This document shows, piece after piece, positions 1 to 6,270 of a stretch of 6,270 nucleotides of DNA (position 1 is the stretch's first letter; each line of letters opens with the position of its first letter). The notes beneath the pieces were generated by a model, which worked only from the letters and a program-made list of their open reading frames with translations, did not search any database and was not told the origin of the DNA. The position numbers and the translations under genes are program-made. The stretch is from Bacteroidales bacterium (GTDB lineage Bacteria; Bacteroidota; Bacteroidia; Bacteroidales; UBA7960). The stretch spans positions 1 through 6,270 of the forward strand of contig SKSI01000140.1 of NCBI GenBank assembly GCA_007123065.1, in the 5' to 3' direction.

Positions 1-230
1 CAGGAGGTTCTACGCTTGTGAGCCGTGTTGAACAAACAGGTTATCGTTACAGAAACATTGGGGAGAACATTGCAATGGGGGAGACCCAAACGGAAGTCAT
101 TGTGGTTGAGGGCTGGATGAATAGTCCCGGTCACTGCCGAAACATCATGAACGGTTCATATACGGAAATGGGGGTTGCACGCTCAGGAATCTATTGGACA
201 CAGGTCTTTGGCAGACCTTTGCCTGATTAG
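1..230 (+). CDS. CAP/SCP-domain (YkwD-like) protein, 3' end only
   Basis: This is the C-terminal part of a CAP (cysteine-rich secretory protein/antigen 5/PR-1) domain protein. The 5' end lies left of the window. The reading frame is already open at base 3, where it reads GGSTLVSRVEQ, so the GTG at 18 is an internal valine and not a start. The 75 visible residues carry two CAP signatures: GENIA, with the conserved acidic residue, and SPGHCRNIM, with the conserved histidine. These are followed by the typical TEMGVA segment and a short C-terminal strand (YWTQVFGRP). Bacterial CAP proteins of this class are usually exported, single-domain proteins of about 150-300 aa. Their biochemical role is poorly defined. 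The gene ends at TAG and is convergent with the kinase gene that follows. Family assignment is firm; the signal peptide and any N-terminal domains cannot be seen. Confidence 0.9.
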   Translation, partial: GGSTLVSRVEQTGYRYRNIGENIAMGETQTEVIVVEGWMNSPGHCRNIMNGSYTEMGVARSGIYWTQVFGRPLPD

Positions 231-275
231 TCGGTTAATAATCTGGTTTATGCCAGCAAATCCGTGTTTAATTCA

Positions 276-306
276 TTGATGAGCAATCAAGCTTATTTTT
301 TATTTT
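276..306 (+). terminator. possible weak terminator after the CAP gene
   Basis: A 5-bp inverted repeat TTGAT/ATCAA with a 5-base loop (276-290) is followed after two bases by a T-rich tract (293-306). The stem is short and AT-rich, so folding would be weak. The T tract is also the last codons of the opposite-strand kinase gene. The position, 46 bases after the CAP stop codon, suits a rho-independent terminator. On the opposite strand no T-run follows the hairpin, so it would not serve the kinase gene. Confidence 0.3.
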
Positions 307-3289
307 GAATGGTGAAATAAAAAGTGGATCCTTTACCCTCTTCACTTTCCACCCATATCTTGCCACCGAGCATTTCCACATAAGCCTTTGAAATTGCCAG
401 TCCGAGACCGGCTCCCTGCCTGGCGTCTGCGTCTTCAATGTCTGCCTGAACAAACCGATCGAAGATGGCATGCTGCCTGTTTTTTGGGATGCCTATGCCT
501 GTATCTTTAATAAAAAAACGGAGTGACGCACGGCCGTGCGTCACTGGAATGTTGCAGCCAAATTCGATGGTGCCTTCATTGGAATACTTAATGGCATTTT
601 TCACCAGGTTGGTCAGAATGGCAAATAGCTTTTCACAATCGGTAACAATGATCGCTTCTTCGGCCGGAAGCAATCCCGGGGGTTTAAGGTGCATGCCTTT
701 GGCCTCAACCTGGGGCTTAAAGAATGTATAGATGTAATCCAGCTGTTCATTTATGTTGGATTCTTTTAATGTAAGGTCCATAAGGCCTGCTTCAATGCGT
801 GATATGTCAACAATATCGTTGATGATATTAAGCATCCTTTCGCCACTTTTCTCAATGATGTCGATGTACTTGTTCTGCTGTTCATCTGACAGGCGTGGCT
901 CTTTCAACAGTTCGGCAAACCCAAGGATCCCATTCATCGGGGTGCGTATTTCGTGGCTCATGTTTGCCAGGAATGCCGATTTCAGCCGGTCACTTTCCTG
1001 TGCTTTTTCAAGGGCCGCCTTCAACTCCTTTTCATTCTTTTTATCTGCAGTTATATCACGAAATTCAGTTACCCTTACCAATTTTCCTTTATAAGGAATG
1101 TTTTTCGCTTCTATCCGTATGGGAAACTCTTCTCCGTTTTTGCGTCTGCCAATAGCCTCATAAGGTTTTTCGTATCCGGACAGGATCTTTTGCATCACCT
1201 TGCCTCTTGAATTTTCTGCTATCAAAAGAAGTCCATTCATCCCGATAAGGTCCTCAATTGAATATCCGGTCATTTCAGAAAGCCCCTGATTGCAGTCCAG
1301 AATGAGTCCTTGATCATGGATGGCAATGCCCCCGAAACTGGCATTGTGGAGCGCCTTAAAGCGTGTCTCACTTTCTTCTGCTCTGTTCTTGGCTTGCACC
1401 AGGTCTTCAAAAATACGGGCGCGCTCAATTGCCATGCTGATGTTACTGGATACATATCCAAGGATTTCTTTGCTATTGTCATCGAAAGCACCCGCATTGT
1501 CGTAGCTTTGAACAACAATTGCTCCAATTACCTTATCATCTCTCAAAAGCGGCACACCAAGCCAGGCCTCGCAAATTGTGCCGGTTTGATTTATGTCACC
1601 CGACTCAATCAAGCGCAATACATCCTGCTTTTTTAACAAGACCGGCTGTTTTTTTTCAATCACAAACCCGGTAGCAGATTTTTTCGCTGGCCATGTTTCC
1701 AATTGGTCTTTTTCATCCTTTTCAAACGGAGCCGACAACATTCCTGACTCGGCATCATACAGTGCTACATAAAAATTGGATGTATCAATGAGTTGCGACA
1801 ATTGCTTTTCTGCTGCCTTGATCAAAGCGTTCAGATCGAAATTGAACACCATCTCATTGGCAACCTGGTAAAACACCTGTTTGGTTTTTTCGTTTTGTTT
1901 TTGCTCTGTAATGTCTCTGACCCATTCAACAAAAAGCTCCAATTCATCATTTTTATCCAATACCGGGATTACTCGCAGGTCAACCCAGGTGCCATCAGGT
2001 AGCTCCGCTTCAGAACGAAATGTTTTTTTGGTTCTGAGTACCTCTTTTGCACGGCAGTCAGGACAAATTTCATCTATATCCCTGTATGTTTTGTAACATT
2101 TGGTACGTAACCTTCTCTTTTCGTCATCCACGGCGGCAAAACCTTTCCAGTTGCTGTATACGATATTGAAGTTTTTATCGTGGATGGATATCATGTCGGG
2201 TATCAGGGCAAGCATTTTCTGAAAGCGCTCTTCGCTTTCTCTAAGGCGCATTTCTGCCTGTTTGCGTTGGGCAATGTCGCGTGAAAGCTTGATCTTGCTA
2301 AAGCTCAGTGTTGAGATCATTTTAGCCAGCTTCGTATAGAACGACATTGCTGAAGCAACCGTTTCCCGCTTTAAACGGGGAACGCGGTCAAGGGCCGCAA
2401 GGTATTCCTTTTCATTGAAGTTATATTGCTTAGCCTGTTTCTTAAACACATCATAATCAACATGCTCATCATCATAAAAAAACTGACCAATGAAAATGTT
2501 ACCCAGATGCTTTCCCCCGACTTCAATGGGGCACACCATGTCCCACATGTTGTTTTTGCAGCGGTATGCCTTGAATTCTCCGAAAGGAACCCCCTTTGAA
2601 AGGGCGAGATCACTTTCCAAACAGTTTTTTGCAGTAGAGGGGTGCGCACGGTGAAATTTGGCACATATATCTGACCATGCAACACCAACGAGTACATTTC
2701 CGGAAATATCCAGTATGGCACCACCAATTTGGGACGTTTTGTGAAAATCCTCCATCATTTCCTGCAGCTCACTCACATCAATGATGTCTGCAAGACTGAG
2801 GGTTTCAATGTCGCCTTCAGGTTCGAGTATGGCATTAAGCTTGTTCCTGATGGTTGCTTCGCTTTCGCGCAGCGCCTCCTCAGCCTGCTTGCGCTCAGTG
2901 ATATTTCGTGTATTGAATAGAATCCGTTCCGGGTTTCCTTTTTTATCCCTGAGTATGGTGCCTATTGTTTCAAACCACAAATAGGAGCCATCGGCACATC
3001 GATTTCTGTATATGGTATCGGCTCTCTCTTTTTGGCTGGTCATGAAATCGGCAAATTTCGCTTGCACTCCGGGCAAATCATCAGGATGGACAAAGTCCAT
3101 TACGTTTTTTCCTATGAGATCCTCAATTTCATAACCCAGTACCTGATGTGATGCGCCGGCAAATAAATAATTACCTTGTAAGTCGGTTAGGGAAACCAGA
3201 TCGTGCAAATTATCCAGGATCGATTGTAATTCAATTTTACCTGCTTCGGTATGTTGCTTCACTTTTAAAACTCCTTTTTTATTCTTCAT
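293..3289 (-). CDS. multi-sensor histidine kinase, PAS-PocR-PAS-GAF-PAS-HisKA-HATPase
   Basis: A predicted cytosolic sensor kinase of 998 aa with no membrane segment or signal peptide. Domains numbered from the ATG at 3289: PAS with PAC end (about 20-135, NITERKQAEEAL linker); PocR ligand-binding domain (about 165-330, with C209, C223, C244, C253 and the family block GGKHLGNIFIGQFF); PAS (about 350-462) carrying C398, C409 and C412; GAF (about 470-625); PAS (about 642-750); HisKA with phospho-acceptor H779 in MSHEIRTP; HATPase_c (about 880-996) with N-box N898, G1 DTGIGIP (D929), F-box FDRF and G2 GAGLGL. All catalytic motifs are intact. There is no receiver, Hpt or DNA-binding domain, so it must signal to a separate regulator, and none is encoded in this window. 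PocR domains are known or predicted to bind small hydrocarbon-type ligands such as 1,2-propanediol; the ligand here is unknown. A TTG start at 3313 would add 8 residues but lies inside the likely -7 promoter element, so I prefer the ATG. Confidence 0.95.
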   Translation of the reverse strand: MKNKKGVLKVKQHTEAGKIELQSILDNLHDLVSLTDLQGNYLFAGASHQVLGYEIEDLIGKNVMDFVHPDDLPGVQAKFADFMTSQKERADTIYRNRCADGSYLWFETIGTILRDKKGNPERILFNTRNITERKQAEEALRESEATIRNKLNAILEPEGDIETLSLADIIDVSELQEMMEDFHKTSQIGGAILDISGNVLVGVAWSDICAKFHRAHPSTAKNCLESDLALSKGVPFGEFKAYRCKNNMWDMVCPIEVGGKHLGNIFIGQFFYDDEHVDYDVFKKQAKQYNFNEKEYLAALDRVPRLKRETVASAMSFYTKLAKMISTLSFSKIKLSRDIAQRKQAEMRLRESEERFQKMLALIPDMISIHDKNFNIVYSNWKGFAAVDDEKRRLRTKCYKTYRDIDEICPDCRAKEVLRTKKTFRSEAELPDGTWVDLRVIPVLDKNDELELFVEWVRDITEQKQNEKTKQVFYQVANEMVFNFDLNALIKAAEKQLSQLIDTSNFYVALYDAESGMLSAPFEKDEKDQLETWPAKKSATGFVIEKKQPVLLKKQDVLRLIESGDINQTGTICEAWLGVPLLRDDKVIGAIVVQSYDNAGAFDDNSKEILGYVSSNISMAIERARIFEDLVQAKNRAEESETRFKALHNASFGGIAIHDQGLILDCNQGLSEMTGYSIEDLIGMNGLLLIAENSRGKVMQKILSGYEKPYEAIGRRKNGEEFPIRIEAKNIPYKGKLVRVTEFRDITADKKNEKELKAALEKAQESDRLKSAFLANMSHEIRTPMNGILGFAELLKEPRLSDEQQNKYIDIIEKSGERMLNIINDIVDISRIEAGLMDLTLKESNINEQLDYIYTFFKPQVEAKGMHLKPPGLLPAEEAIIVTDCEKLFAILTNLVKNAIKYSNEGTIEFGCNIPVTHGRASLRFFIKDTGIGIPKNRQHAIFDRFVQADIEDADARQGAGLGLAISKAYVEMLGGKIWVESEEGKGSTFYFTIQNKK

Positions 3290-3310
3290 GAGAATGCGCT
3301 CTAGGCTAGT

Positions 3311-3318
3311 CAAAGATA
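3311..3318 (-). promoter_or_regulatory. candidate Bacteroidota -7 promoter element for the kinase gene
   Basis: Read on the minus strand this is TATCTTTG, an exact match to the TAnnTTTG -7 consensus of Bacteroidota. It lies 21 bases before the ATG at 3289, so transcription would start roughly a dozen bases ahead of that ATG. No TTTG -33 element is seen at the usual 19-21 base spacing, which lowers confidence. If it is real, the TTG at 3313, which overlaps the element, cannot be the start codon. Confidence 0.4.
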
Positions 3319-3339
3319 ATCAAAGGCTGATAATTTTCT

Positions 3340-3347
3340 TATTTTTG
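3340..3347 (+). promoter_or_regulatory. candidate Bacteroidota -7 promoter element for the first lipoprotein gene
   Basis: TATTTTTG fits the TAnnTTTG -7 consensus and lies 27 bases before the ATG at 3375, leaving a short leader of about 20 bases. No good -33 TTTG is present at 19-21 bases upstream. A T-rich octamer of this type can occur by chance in AT-rich DNA. Its position between the divergent genes and the close fit to the lipoprotein start are the main support. Confidence 0.35.
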
Positions 3348-3374
3348 CCACTAAATCTTTTAAAGAAGAGGTAT

Positions 3375-4367
3375 ATGTTATTTCAAAAGTATGGATTTCC
3401 CTTGATTGTTATTGTTGTTTTTTTATTGCTTGTTTTAGGTGCTTGTCAGCAGCAAATGGAAAAAGATGAGGCGGAGTCGCACCTGAGGGCTTTCGACAAT
3501 GAGCTGGTCAGGATGACCCAAAACATAAGTAAAACAACATCCCTTGCCACGCTGGATTTTCTTTCCGGAAAAGCAAATGTCCCTTTGCCATATATGTTTG
3601 GTAATGAAGAAAGTGATGAATCATCACAGGCGTATCATTTTGAAAGCTTCCGGGGCATATACCGTCTTGACACCATTAAGAATACTTTCATCAAAACTGC
3701 GATGAGTGATTCCATAATCATCTATTTCCACAATCCTGTTCTGAACCACGTCAAAACCAAACTTATTCTTGCTCAATTTAAAGAGGAGCCTTCCAACAGT
3801 GCCTTTCAGTTTCCCACCGAAATAGATATGATCATGGAAGCAGGCGAAAGGACCATAATGAGGATAGACCACAACGCCACGATCGAATATGGCATACCTA
3901 CCGAACTGGATTTTTATGGATTGTTTGACAATTATGAAATAAAGTCCGCCATCAGCACCCGTCTTAGAAGAACCAGTGGCCGTTTGCGCCTTGAAACAAA
4001 TGTCTTGCGAGATGGAGAACAAATTTTTGACTGGCTGTTGCGCGCGGGTCTGGGTTTTGAAGAGGGTGTTACGTATCGTTTAAGAAGGGTCAGAATGGAT
4101 GTTGGCATTTTTCCGGCTCGCTTCCGTGTCCGGGTAAATAACCACGAGATCCCATTAAAGACCAATGATTATGTTGCTGATTTCAACGAAAATAGCACGA
4201 TTACAATTCATTCAACCACAAAGAATCAACTGGTTGGTCACGTAGAACTTTATTCAAGAGAAAACAGCGATAAGCTTGATTACATCGTTCGCTTCGAGGA
4301 TGACAGTTATCTTTTTTTGGAAGACTTTTTGATTACTGCCAGGAGCATTCTGAACATAAGACGTTAA
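3375..4367 (+). CDS. lipoprotein of unknown function, arginine-rich core (paralogue 1)
   Basis: I do not recognise a named family. The 330-residue product starts with a lipoprotein signal: a hydrophobic stretch (about residues 8-21) ending in LGAC, with C24 the lipidated cysteine, followed by polar QQQMEKDE. An in-frame ATG at 3288 would put 29 residues with an unsuitable N-terminus before this signal and would start upstream of the likely promoter, so I chose 3375. A GAGG lies three bases before that ATG, a close and partial Shine-Dalgarno. The mature part begins with a probable helix (about 28-64), then looks beta-rich with alternating polar and hydrophobic residues. Residues 196-253 hold 14 arginines, for example TRLRRTSGRLRLE and YRLRRVR. 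Similarity to the lipoprotein at 5273 is visible at both ends of the protein. It is divergent from the kinase gene and convergent with the papain-like gene, sharing stop-codon bases with it. It is probably anchored in the outer membrane; function unknown. Confidence 0.85.
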   Translation: MLFQKYGFPLIVIVVFLLLVLGACQQQMEKDEAESHLRAFDNELVRMTQNISKTTSLATLDFLSGKANVPLPYMFGNEESDESSQAYHFESFRGIYRLDTIKNTFIKTAMSDSIIIYFHNPVLNHVKTKLILAQFKEEPSNSAFQFPTEIDMIMEAGERTIMRIDHNATIEYGIPTELDFYGLFDNYEIKSAISTRLRRTSGRLRLETNVLRDGEQIFDWLLRAGLGFEEGVTYRLRRVRMDVGIFPARFRVRVNNHEIPLKTNDYVADFNENSTITIHSTTKNQLVGHVELYSRENSDKLDYIVRFEDDSYLFLEDFLITARSILNIRR

Positions 4368-5122
4368 AACCTTGCCCTTCCTCTGTGGCTTTCGGTATTG
4401 TCAAAATGCTTACTGGCGACAAGATCATTAGGATATACATAATATCCTCCCGTGGGATCGAGGTCAATTCCGGTAACATAAAGTACGGCCTGCCAGATGA
4501 TCAGTGAACAATACCAATGGGTGTTGTCGGCCCAGTTTTCCCTGAGCCCCTCTTGCACCATCTGCTCAATCTCCGGATTCCCAGGGTAGCGTTTCATTGC
4601 ATTCCAGCTTGAATAACTACCTCTCTGACCGATGATGAACTCGATGATGGATTCAATTTGTTCTTCAGGAAGATTAAGTCTCAGCCTGTAACGTGCGCCC
4701 TCATAGCGCGGGGAAAAGCTTTCGTTGCGTAAAAACGGGTTGCTGTTGACATCATATCCGCGGGTTTCCCTTAATTGGTATTCCCTGGGGAAGTCCCTGG
4801 AGTTGGATTCAAAAATGAAGGATTTAGCCAGCAAACTATCTGCAACCAAACCAAAAGATCCTTTTGTTACAATGGCTGCATGTCCGTGATCCCAACCGTC
4901 TTCAACAGGAGCAGATCCGGGCAGGAAATTGCTGTTTGCCCGAATGAGGATATCACCGCGTCTTAATTCCGTGATCCCTTCGTGGACCCAGGGAATATCA
5001 ATATTTTCGCTGTAATCTTTATCATCAGGCCTTTCTGCATCATCACAAGAAATAAAAAAAAACTGCATTACAAATGGCAGCATCAAAAGTATTGAGTGTT
5101 TGGGTCTATAATGGTTGTTCAT
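4364..5122 (-). CDS. permuted papain-like (NlpC/P60 superfamily, YiiX/DUF830-like) lipoprotein
   Basis: A 252-aa predicted lipoprotein. A hydrophobic signal (about residues 10-24) ends at FFISC with C26 as the lipid site, followed by an acidic stretch (DDAERPDDKD) of the kind linked to surface export of Bacteroidota lipoproteins. The domain follows the circularly permuted papain order, with His before Cys. RRGDILI (54-60) opens the fold; GHAAIV carries the likely catalytic H81, with H79 nearby; FIFES offers E105 as a possible third polar residue; HWYCSLIIW carries the likely nucleophile C205; and YVYPNDLVAS (228-237) matches the P-x-D-L segment usual near the end of this family. Relatives are thought to be amidases, peptidases or acyl-modifying enzymes, often acting on cell-wall peptides or lipids; the substrate here is not known. 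The ATG at 5122 has no Shine-Dalgarno but lies in AT-rich leader DNA. The gene is flanked on both sides by the two paralogous lipoprotein genes. Confidence 0.85.
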   Translation of the reverse strand: MNNHYRPKHSILLMLPFVMQFFFISCDDAERPDDKDYSENIDIPWVHEGITELRRGDILIRANSNFLPGSAPVEDGWDHGHAAIVTKGSFGLVADSLLAKSFIFESNSRDFPREYQLRETRGYDVNSNPFLRNESFSPRYEGARYRLRLNLPEEQIESIIEFIIGQRGSYSSWNAMKRYPGNPEIEQMVQEGLRENWADNTHWYCSLIIWQAVLYVTGIDLDPTGGYYVYPNDLVASKHFDNTESHRGRARF

Positions 5123-5205
5123 GTTGTTTTGGTTGTTTTATTTATTTTTGAAAAATGTTTTCATTCAGATTGCCAAATGATTTATTGAGGATTTTTTTGA
5201 ATTCC

Positions 5206-5238
5206 TTTGGATATTCACAAATTTATTAATAATATTTG
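5206..5238 (+). promoter_or_regulatory. candidate Bacteroidota -33/-7 promoter for the second lipoprotein gene
   Basis: A -33 type TTTG at 5206-5209 is followed after 21 bases by AATATTTG at 5231-5238, which matches TAnnTTTG at every specified base except the first. The spacing fits the 19-21 bases typical of Bacteroidota housekeeping promoters. The element lies 34 bases before the ATG at 5273. The -7 TTTG is also half of the palindrome TTTGCAAA (5235-5242). This is the best-formed promoter candidate in the window. Confidence 0.5.
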
Positions 5239-5272
5239 CAAACAAACAAGTAAATCACAAAAAACGATTGTT

Positions 5273-6270
5273 ATGAAAAAAAGGACTTACATTATTGCAT
5301 TTCACTTCATTTTGCTCGCAGCATGTTCATTTTATTTTACAAGTTGTGGTAAAGACGGTTCCGATACACTTACCCAATTAAGTGCTGATGAAGCAAAGGT
5401 CGAGATCAGGGCCGGAAATCAGGAGATCATGCAAGCCCTCGAGGAGATTATGAATTCTGAGGCTTTTGTTGCATTAAACTTTCTGTCACAGCTCGGCAAT
5501 GCTGAATTTACGATCAAATCAGACTTAATGCCCGCCTTAACCGAGATTGAGGAGCGGAAAGTGCGTCCTTACCTGAGAACGATTGCCGAAAAGTATGCTT
5601 TGGCCGGCGAGCCTGACCCAGGTGAGGGTGGGGAATGGCATTATAATTTTGATACCCAGGTTTTTGATCTCATTAATCCTGATTTGCCTTATTTAAAGGT
5701 TTTGTATCCTGCTGATGAACAGGATTATAATATGGGTCAAAGAAACGCTGAACTTATAATGAAGGACTATGAGTTCTATGTTGATGACTATGGGGATGAA
5801 GTACCAACCAATTTTTATATGGAATTGAACCTCCATGGCGCATTGGCAATGAGCCTCAATTACACCGCATCATTTGATGCCGACGGGATGCCCCTGAGCA
5901 TGGCCATCGACATGGAAATGCCTCCCTACGCAATGTCAATGTCTCAAAGCGAAACAGCCACAAAGTCGGAATCACACATGGATTTCAGAAAGGGAAATGA
6001 TATCTTGTTTAGTTACGATATGGCTGCAGATATTAATGCGGATAATCAAATCGAAAGAGTTACCGGACATCTCCAGATAACCCCTTTAAAGTTTGATGGC
6101 TATATAGATGAGGCCAATATGTATGAATGTGGTGAAGACATCGATTGCATGAACGAAAATCTGGATGTTAAGGTAATCCACACCACGCAAAATGCATTGA
6201 TCGGACACCTGGAATTCCGGATGTTTACCTACAATGGTGAAAGCGGACCTGCCCTGGTTGTTGTTTATGA
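5273..6270 (+). CDS. lipoprotein of unknown function, acidic and Met-rich (paralogue 2), 3' end outside window
   Basis: An open frame of 332 codons from the ATG at 5273 to the right edge with no stop, so the gene continues beyond the window. The N-terminus MKKRTYIIAF followed by hydrophobic residues is a lipoprotein signal. Two cysteines could be lipidated: C18 in LLAAC, a textbook lipobox, and C25 in YFTSCGKDG, which looks more like the Bacteroidota pattern with a charged residue soon after. The mature protein is acidic. Residues 39-72 align without gaps to residues 31-64 of the lipoprotein at 3375, and VIHTTQNALIGHLEF (301-315) aligns to its residues 277-292. By that alignment only a few tens of residues are missing. 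A methionine cluster occupies 206-236 (M206, 210, 214, 216, 221, 223, 236), and C286/C292 form a CGEDIDC pair absent from the paralogue. I recognise no named family. No Shine-Dalgarno is seen; codon use looks like that of its neighbours. Confidence 0.85.
   Translation, partial: MKKRTYIIAFHFILLAACSFYFTSCGKDGSDTLTQLSADEAKVEIRAGNQEIMQALEEIMNSEAFVALNFLSQLGNAEFTIKSDLMPALTEIEERKVRPYLRTIAEKYALAGEPDPGEGGEWHYNFDTQVFDLINPDLPYLKVLYPADEQDYNMGQRNAELIMKDYEFYVDDYGDEVPTNFYMELNLHGALAMSLNYTASFDADGMPLSMAIDMEMPPYAMSMSQSETATKSESHMDFRKGNDILFSYDMAADINADNQIERVTGHLQITPLKFDGYIDEANMYECGEDIDCMNENLDVKVIHTTQNALIGHLEFRMFTYNGESGPALVVVY

Noticed and set aside
243..256. CTGG/CCAG hairpin with 6-base loop after the CAP gene
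   Set aside because: Only four base pairs and no T-run after it, so it is not a credible terminator on its own.
465..2096. Several + strand open frames of 61-113 codons opposite the kinase gene
   Set aside because: They lie antisense to well-conserved GAF, PAS, HisKA and HATPase coding sequence, overlap each other in different frames, and show no domain or signal-peptide pattern.
2371..2727. 118-codon - strand frame inside the kinase gene
   Set aside because: It is a shifted frame over the PocR domain, whose real frame shows the conserved family motifs.
3311..3313. TTG start for the kinase, adding 8 residues
   Set aside because: The TTG overlaps a TAnnTTTG promoter match, the extra residues belong to no domain, and an ATG follows at 3289.
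3288..3374. Upstream start for the first lipoprotein (ATG at 3288)
   Set aside because: It would place 29 residues before a clean lipoprotein signal peptide, overlaps the kinase start on the other strand, and precedes the likely promoter.
3624..4165. - strand frames of 132 and 77 codons opposite the first lipoprotein
   Set aside because: The + strand frame here is supported by its lipobox and by similarity to the paralogue at 5273; the antisense frames have no recognisable features.
5174..5181. ATCATTTG on the - strand as a -7 element for the papain-like gene
   Set aside because: It misses the first consensus base and has no TTTG at -33 spacing; in DNA this AT-rich such a match is expected by chance.

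Overview
The window looks like chromosomal DNA from a member of the Bacteroidota, probably an environmental Bacteroidales-like organism. Three observations support this. Upstream regions carry matches to the Bacteroidota -7 promoter motif TAnnTTTG, and start codons mostly lack a good Shine-Dalgarno sequence. Three of the five genes encode predicted lipoproteins, two of them with polar or acidic residues right after the lipidated cysteine. The large kinase is of the PAS/PocR/GAF type common in this phylum. This placement is an inference from style, not from a marker gene. I see no RNA gene, mobile element, CRISPR array or long repeat.

Layout, left to right: (1) the 3' end of a CAP/SCP-domain (YkwD-like) protein on the + strand, ending at 230; (2) convergent to it, a large soluble sensor histidine kinase on the - strand (293-3289) with the order PAS - PocR - PAS - GAF - PAS - HisKA - HATPase, and no receiver domain or DNA-binding domain; (3) a short divergent promoter region (3290-3374); (4) a + strand lipoprotein of unknown function (3375-4367, 330 aa); (5) convergent to it and sharing stop-codon bases, a - strand lipoprotein with a circularly permuted papain-like (NlpC/P60 superfamily, YiiX/DUF830-like) fold (4364-5122); (6) a 150-bp AT-rich divergent intergenic region; (7) a second + strand lipoprotein (5273 to beyond the right edge), open for 332 codons without a stop.

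The main new observation is that the two unknown + strand lipoproteins (3375-4367 and 5273-6270) appear to be diverged paralogues. An ungapped 34-residue block after the lipidated cysteine and a C-terminal block of the form IH-TT-x-N-x-L-[VI]-G-H-[VL]-E match in the same order. The papain-like lipoprotein sits inverted between them. The two paralogues have diverged strongly in chemistry: the first has an arginine-rich core, while the second is acidic with a methionine cluster.

Nothing shows that the genes form one pathway. The kinase has no partner response regulator in view, and all intergenic arrangements are convergent or divergent, so no two complete genes form an operon here. The lipoprotein group (4-7) may be a functional cluster of the cell envelope, but that is inference from adjacency and paralogy only.
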